Shown here: piece after piece, positions 45,088 through 47,839 of the stretch
Layout of the letters: each line of letters opens with the position of its first letter
How positions within the stretch are numbered: position 1 is the stretch's first letter
Notes under the pieces: generated by a model
The model's input: the letters and a program-made list of their open reading frames with translations, nothing else
Database searches by the model: none
What the model was told of the DNA's origin: nothing
Source: Bacteroidales bacterium
GTDB lineage: Bacteria > Bacteroidota > Bacteroidia > Bacteroidales > UBA12170
NCBI GenBank assembly: GCA_027858955.1
Contig: JAQIBR010000214.1
Location: 1 to 47,839 of the forward strand
Length of the DNA: 47,839 bases
Reading direction: 5' to 3'
Made by a program: the position numbers and the translations under genes

Positions 45088-47637
45088 ATGGAAGCTAAAT
45101 TCTCACAACGTGTTCGCGATGTTCTATCCTATAGTCGGGAAGAAGCGATAAAACTTGGAAATGAGTCTATTGGAGTTGAGCATTTGTTTCTCGGAATTCT
45201 AAGAGAAGGAAAAGGTATTGCTTTTCATCTTATGGCCGAGATGGGTATGGATTTAATTAAGATTAAAAAACTCATCGAGAAATCGATAAAAAATGAGGAT
45301 AGACTTATTCCTTCACAGGAGGGAATTCCGTTTGTTCGGCAGGCAGAAAAAACCATTAAGCTTACTTATTTAGAAGCTAAGCTTTTTAAAAGTGAATTAG
45401 TTGGGACTGAGCACCTCTTACTTGCTATATTAAAGAATGAAGAGAACTTGGTTACTCGATTATTAGTAAGTAATGGATTAAATTATAAAAAAGCTGTCGT
45501 TGAATTGAGTCAGTTTTACAGTTCTTCGCAAACAGAAGATAAACCGCCAGAATTATTTACTAGCGAAATCGAAGATGAGTCTATAGATAAGCCTGAATTC
45601 GGAAAAGAAAATCCTAAAGCACCTGGAAGAAAACCGGGAGAAGTGAAATCAACCACTCCTGTTTTGGATAATTTTGGTCGAGATTTAACTCGTCAGGCAG
45701 AAGAAAATCTACTTGATCCAATTGTAGGACGAGAAAAGGAATTGGAGCGTATTGCTCAAATTTTAAGTCGGAGAAAAAAGAACAATCCAATTTTGATTGG
45801 CGAACCCGGAGTAGGTAAATCGGCAATTGCAGAAGGATTAGCTATTCGAATTGTCAACAGAAATGTGTCGAGAGCTCTTTTTGGAAAACGTATTTTTACT
45901 TTAGATTTGGCATCTATAGTAGCAGGAACAAAATACCGAGGTCAGTTTGAAGAACGAATGAAAGCCATTTTAAATGAGCTTGAAAAACATCCTGAAATTA
46001 TTCTATTTATCGATGAGATACATACTATTGTTGGTGCTGGCAATGCTTCCGGATCTTTAGATGCATCTAATATGTTTAAACCTGCGCTTGCACGTGGCGA
46101 AATTCAATGCATTGGAGCAACTACTCTTGATGAATATCGTCAGAACATTGAAAAAGATGGTGCGCTTGAGCGTCGATTTCAAAAAGTTATTGTTGAAGCA
46201 ACAAGTCCGGAGGAAACAGTAACAATTTTGCACAATATTAAAGAACGCTATGAAGATCACCATTTAGTAAAATATACTGATGAGGCGTTGAAAGCGTGTG
46301 TTCTTCTAACAAATAGATATATGAGTGATCGCTTTTTACCGGATAAGGCAATTGATGCCCTTGACGAAGCGGGAGCAAGAGTTCATATTACTCATATGAA
46401 TGTTCCGCAAAATATTATTGAAATAGAAAGCAATATAGAACTTGTAAAAGCACAGAAAAAAGAAGCTATCGGAAAACAAAAATTCGAGTTGGCCGCTGAG
46501 CTTCGTGATAGTGAAAGAAAACTTAATGTAGAGTTGAATAAATCGAAACACGAGTGGGAAGAAAATACTAAAATTAATCGTGAAAAAGTTAGTGAAGAAG
46601 AAGTTGCACAAGTTATAGCTATGATGACAGGAGTTCCAGTTCAACGTATTGCTCAAAACGAAAGCGATAAGTTAATGAGTATGGAGGATGATCTTGCCAC
46701 ATCAGTTATTGGTCAGGATGCAGCAATTAAAAAAGTAGTAAAAGCCATTCGTCGAAATCGAGCCGGATTAAAAGATCCGAATAAACCCATTGGAACATTT
46801 ATTTTCTTGGGACCTACAGGTGTAGGAAAAACATATTTAGCTAAAATGTTGGCTAAGAATATGTTCGATTCTGCCGACACATTAATTCGAATTGATATGA
46901 GTGAGTATATGGAGAAATTTGCAGTTTCTCGTCTTGTAGGTGCTCCTCCGGGTTATGTTGGATATGAAGAAGGCGGTCAACTTACTGAAAAAGTTCGTCG
47001 GAAGCCATACTCTATTATTTTGTTAGATGAAATTGAAAAAGCACATCCCGATATTTACCATCTACTGCTTCAAGTATTAGACGATGGTCAGTTAACTGAT
47101 AGTTTTGGGCGTAAAGTTGACTTTAAAAATACAATAATCATTATGACTTCCAATATTGGTTCGCGCCAATTAAAAGATTTTGGCAGTGGTGTTGGTTTTA
47201 ACACTTCTTCAAAAGTGAAAAGCAAGTCGGCAAGTACGGCAGGAGTTATCGAAAATGCTCTTAAACGTGCGTTTGCTCCTGAATTTTTGAATAGAATTGA
47301 TGATGTTATTATATTTGATAGTCTTGAACGAGATGATATTCATAAAATCATAGAAATTGAGTTACAAGGATTGTACTCTCGTATAGAACAAATTGGTTAT
47401 AAGATTGTTGTTACTGAGAAAGCCAAAGATTTTCTCATTGAAAAAGGTTGGGATCCTCATTTTGGTGCAAGACCTCTAAAGCGTGCTATTCAGAAGTATA
47501 TTGAAGATGAATTGGCAGAAGAAATTATCAATACTAAACTTTCCGAAGGTGATTTAATTAAAGTTGATCTTGACAAAAAGACTGATCTTCTGAAAGTCAA
47601 AATAACGAAGCCCAAACCTAAAAAAACGACTAAATAA
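45088..47637 (+). CDS. clpC: ClpC-type AAA+ chaperone/protease ATPase subunit
   Basis: Unfolds proteins for ClpP degradation. The 849-residue chain has two N-terminal Clp_N repeats (about 1-145), a first AAA+ module with Walker A GEPGVGKS at 238-245 and Walker B FIDEIHT, a UVR/middle domain (about 450-490) with KQKFELAAELRDSERKL, and a second AAA+ module with GPTGVGKT at 575-582 and LLDEIEKAHPD. The short UVR-type middle region separates ClpC from ClpB, which has a long coiled coil. The tail is lysine- and proline-rich (KPKPKKTTK). No adaptor gene such as mcsA/mcsB lies nearby. It ends in a clear terminator. Confidence 0.96.
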   Translation: MEAKFSQRVRDVLSYSREEAIKLGNESIGVEHLFLGILREGKGIAFHLMAEMGMDLIKIKKLIEKSIKNEDRLIPSQEGIPFVRQAEKTIKLTYLEAKLFKSELVGTEHLLLAILKNEENLVTRLLVSNGLNYKKAVVELSQFYSSSQTEDKPPELFTSEIEDESIDKPEFGKENPKAPGRKPGEVKSTTPVLDNFGRDLTRQAEENLLDPIVGREKELERIAQILSRRKKNNPILIGEPGVGKSAIAEGLAIRIVNRNVSRALFGKRIFTLDLASIVAGTKYRGQFEERMKAILNELEKHPEIILFIDEIHTIVGAGNASGSLDASNMFKPALARGEIQCIGATTLDEYRQNIEKDGALERRFQKVIVEATSPEETVTILHNIKERYEDHHLVKYTDEALKACVLLTNRYMSDRFLPDKAIDALDEAGARVHITHMNVPQNIIEIESNIELVKAQKKEAIGKQKFELAAELRDSERKLNVELNKSKHEWEENTKINREKVSEEEVAQVIAMMTGVPVQRIAQNESDKLMSMEDDLATSVIGQDAAIKKVVKAIRRNRAGLKDPNKPIGTFIFLGPTGVGKTYLAKMLAKNMFDSADTLIRIDMSEYMEKFAVSRLVGAPPGYVGYEEGGQLTEKVRRKPYSIILLDEIEKAHPDIYHLLLQVLDDGQLTDSFGRKVDFKNTIIIMTSNIGSRQLKDFGSGVGFNTSSKVKSKSASTAGVIENALKRAFAPEFLNRIDDVIIFDSLERDDIHKIIEIELQGLYSRIEQIGYKIVVTEKAKDFLIEKGWDPHFGARPLKRAIQKYIEDELAEEIINTKLSEGDLIKVDLDKKTDLLKVKITKPKPKKTTK

Positions 47638-47646
47638 ATCTTGAGA

Positions 47647-47673
47647 CCTGCACCTTAGGGTGTGGGTTTTTTT
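47647..47673 (+). terminator. intrinsic terminator after clpC
   Basis: An 8-bp stem with two G-U pairs (47647-47654 with 47659-47666) and a TTAG loop, followed by seven T (47667-47673), 10 nt after the clpC stop. Confidence 0.9.
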
Positions 47674-47738
47674 ATGGATTTTACGATATCATAAAATTAT
47701 TTTCTCACAATCACAATATAATACCAATTGTAGTTCAA

Positions 47739-47839
47739 AATGCCGCATAGCAAATTTTGAATTTATCCCGAACCTTCGGGAGTTAATGCCGATAGATCAA
47801 CAAAACCGCTAATTGAACGAAGTGAAAATATGCGGCATT
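47739..47839. repeat. 101-bp inverted-repeat element at the window edge
   Basis: Perfect 11-bp inverted termini, AATGCCGCATA at 47739-47749 and its complement at 47829-47839, the last bases of the window. Inside, 47766-47781 is a hairpin with a 7-bp stem (TCCCGAA/TTCGGGA). There is no open frame. It is similar in design to the element at 39269-39501 and is probably a MITE or REP-type repeat, perhaps continuing beyond the window. Confidence 0.6.

Overview
The window looks like a piece of a Bacteroidota chromosome, probably Bacteroidales/Marinilabiliales-like. The DNA is AT-rich and -7 boxes of the TAnnTTTG type sit in front of several genes. Two gene neighbourhoods are typical of the phylum: alaS divergent from an M23 peptidase plus MerR pair, and gyrA plus a TPR gene divergent from clpC. 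A GH92 mannosidase, a DcaP-like porin and an Asp-box exoprotein fit the same assignment. No rRNA, tRNA, CRISPR array, transposase or integrase gene was seen.

Layout. 1-262 is a non-coding cluster of short palindromes. 277-5813 is housekeeping: alaS (-), M23 peptidase and MerR (+), then a short asparaginase-like protein and a PLP dehydratase (-). 6047-15107 is a four-gene glycogen operon: GH133-type debranching enzyme, GT4 glycosyltransferase, GH57 amylase, and a fusion of GT3 glycogen synthase with GT35 alpha-glucan phosphorylase. A secreted GH92 alpha-mannosidase converges on it. 17486-19140 holds a protein of unknown function, a 75-residue protein and, between them, a cluster of ATAATTAAG repeats.

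19226-31712 is a sensing and transport locus. A periplasmic-TPR histidine kinase, a receiver-only response regulator and a secreted serine hydrolase are followed by a terminator. Then come a DUF4212-like small symporter subunit carrying a large insertion, a VC_2705-type sodium:solute symporter, a TPR membrane protein, a porin, a metallophosphoesterase and a Cache-PAS-CBS-DUF294 nucleotidyltransferase-like protein. My reading is an outer-membrane-to-cytoplasm carboxylate uptake route with its own signalling proteins. Substrate and coupling are inferred, not shown.

31911-38261 holds two secreted or periplasmic proteins and a lipid-linked-sugar type GT2/GT39 pair. 38521-41030 is more accessory in character: a lone MobA-like protein, a 567-bp gene-free stretch of nested palindromes, an XRE-like repressor and a divergent one-TM protein of unknown function. 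41092-47637 is TPR protein, gyrA and clpC. The window closes in another short inverted-repeat element.

Three upstream-extended starts (5990, 10842, 26271) are rejected in favour of ATG codons downstream, and GH92 is shortened to the ATG that begins its signal peptide. The most unusual items are the split DUF4212 subunit, the Cache-PAS-CBS-DUF294 architecture beside its symporter, the GT3-GT35 fusion, the ATAATTAAG cluster, and the nested-palindrome element at 39269-39501.
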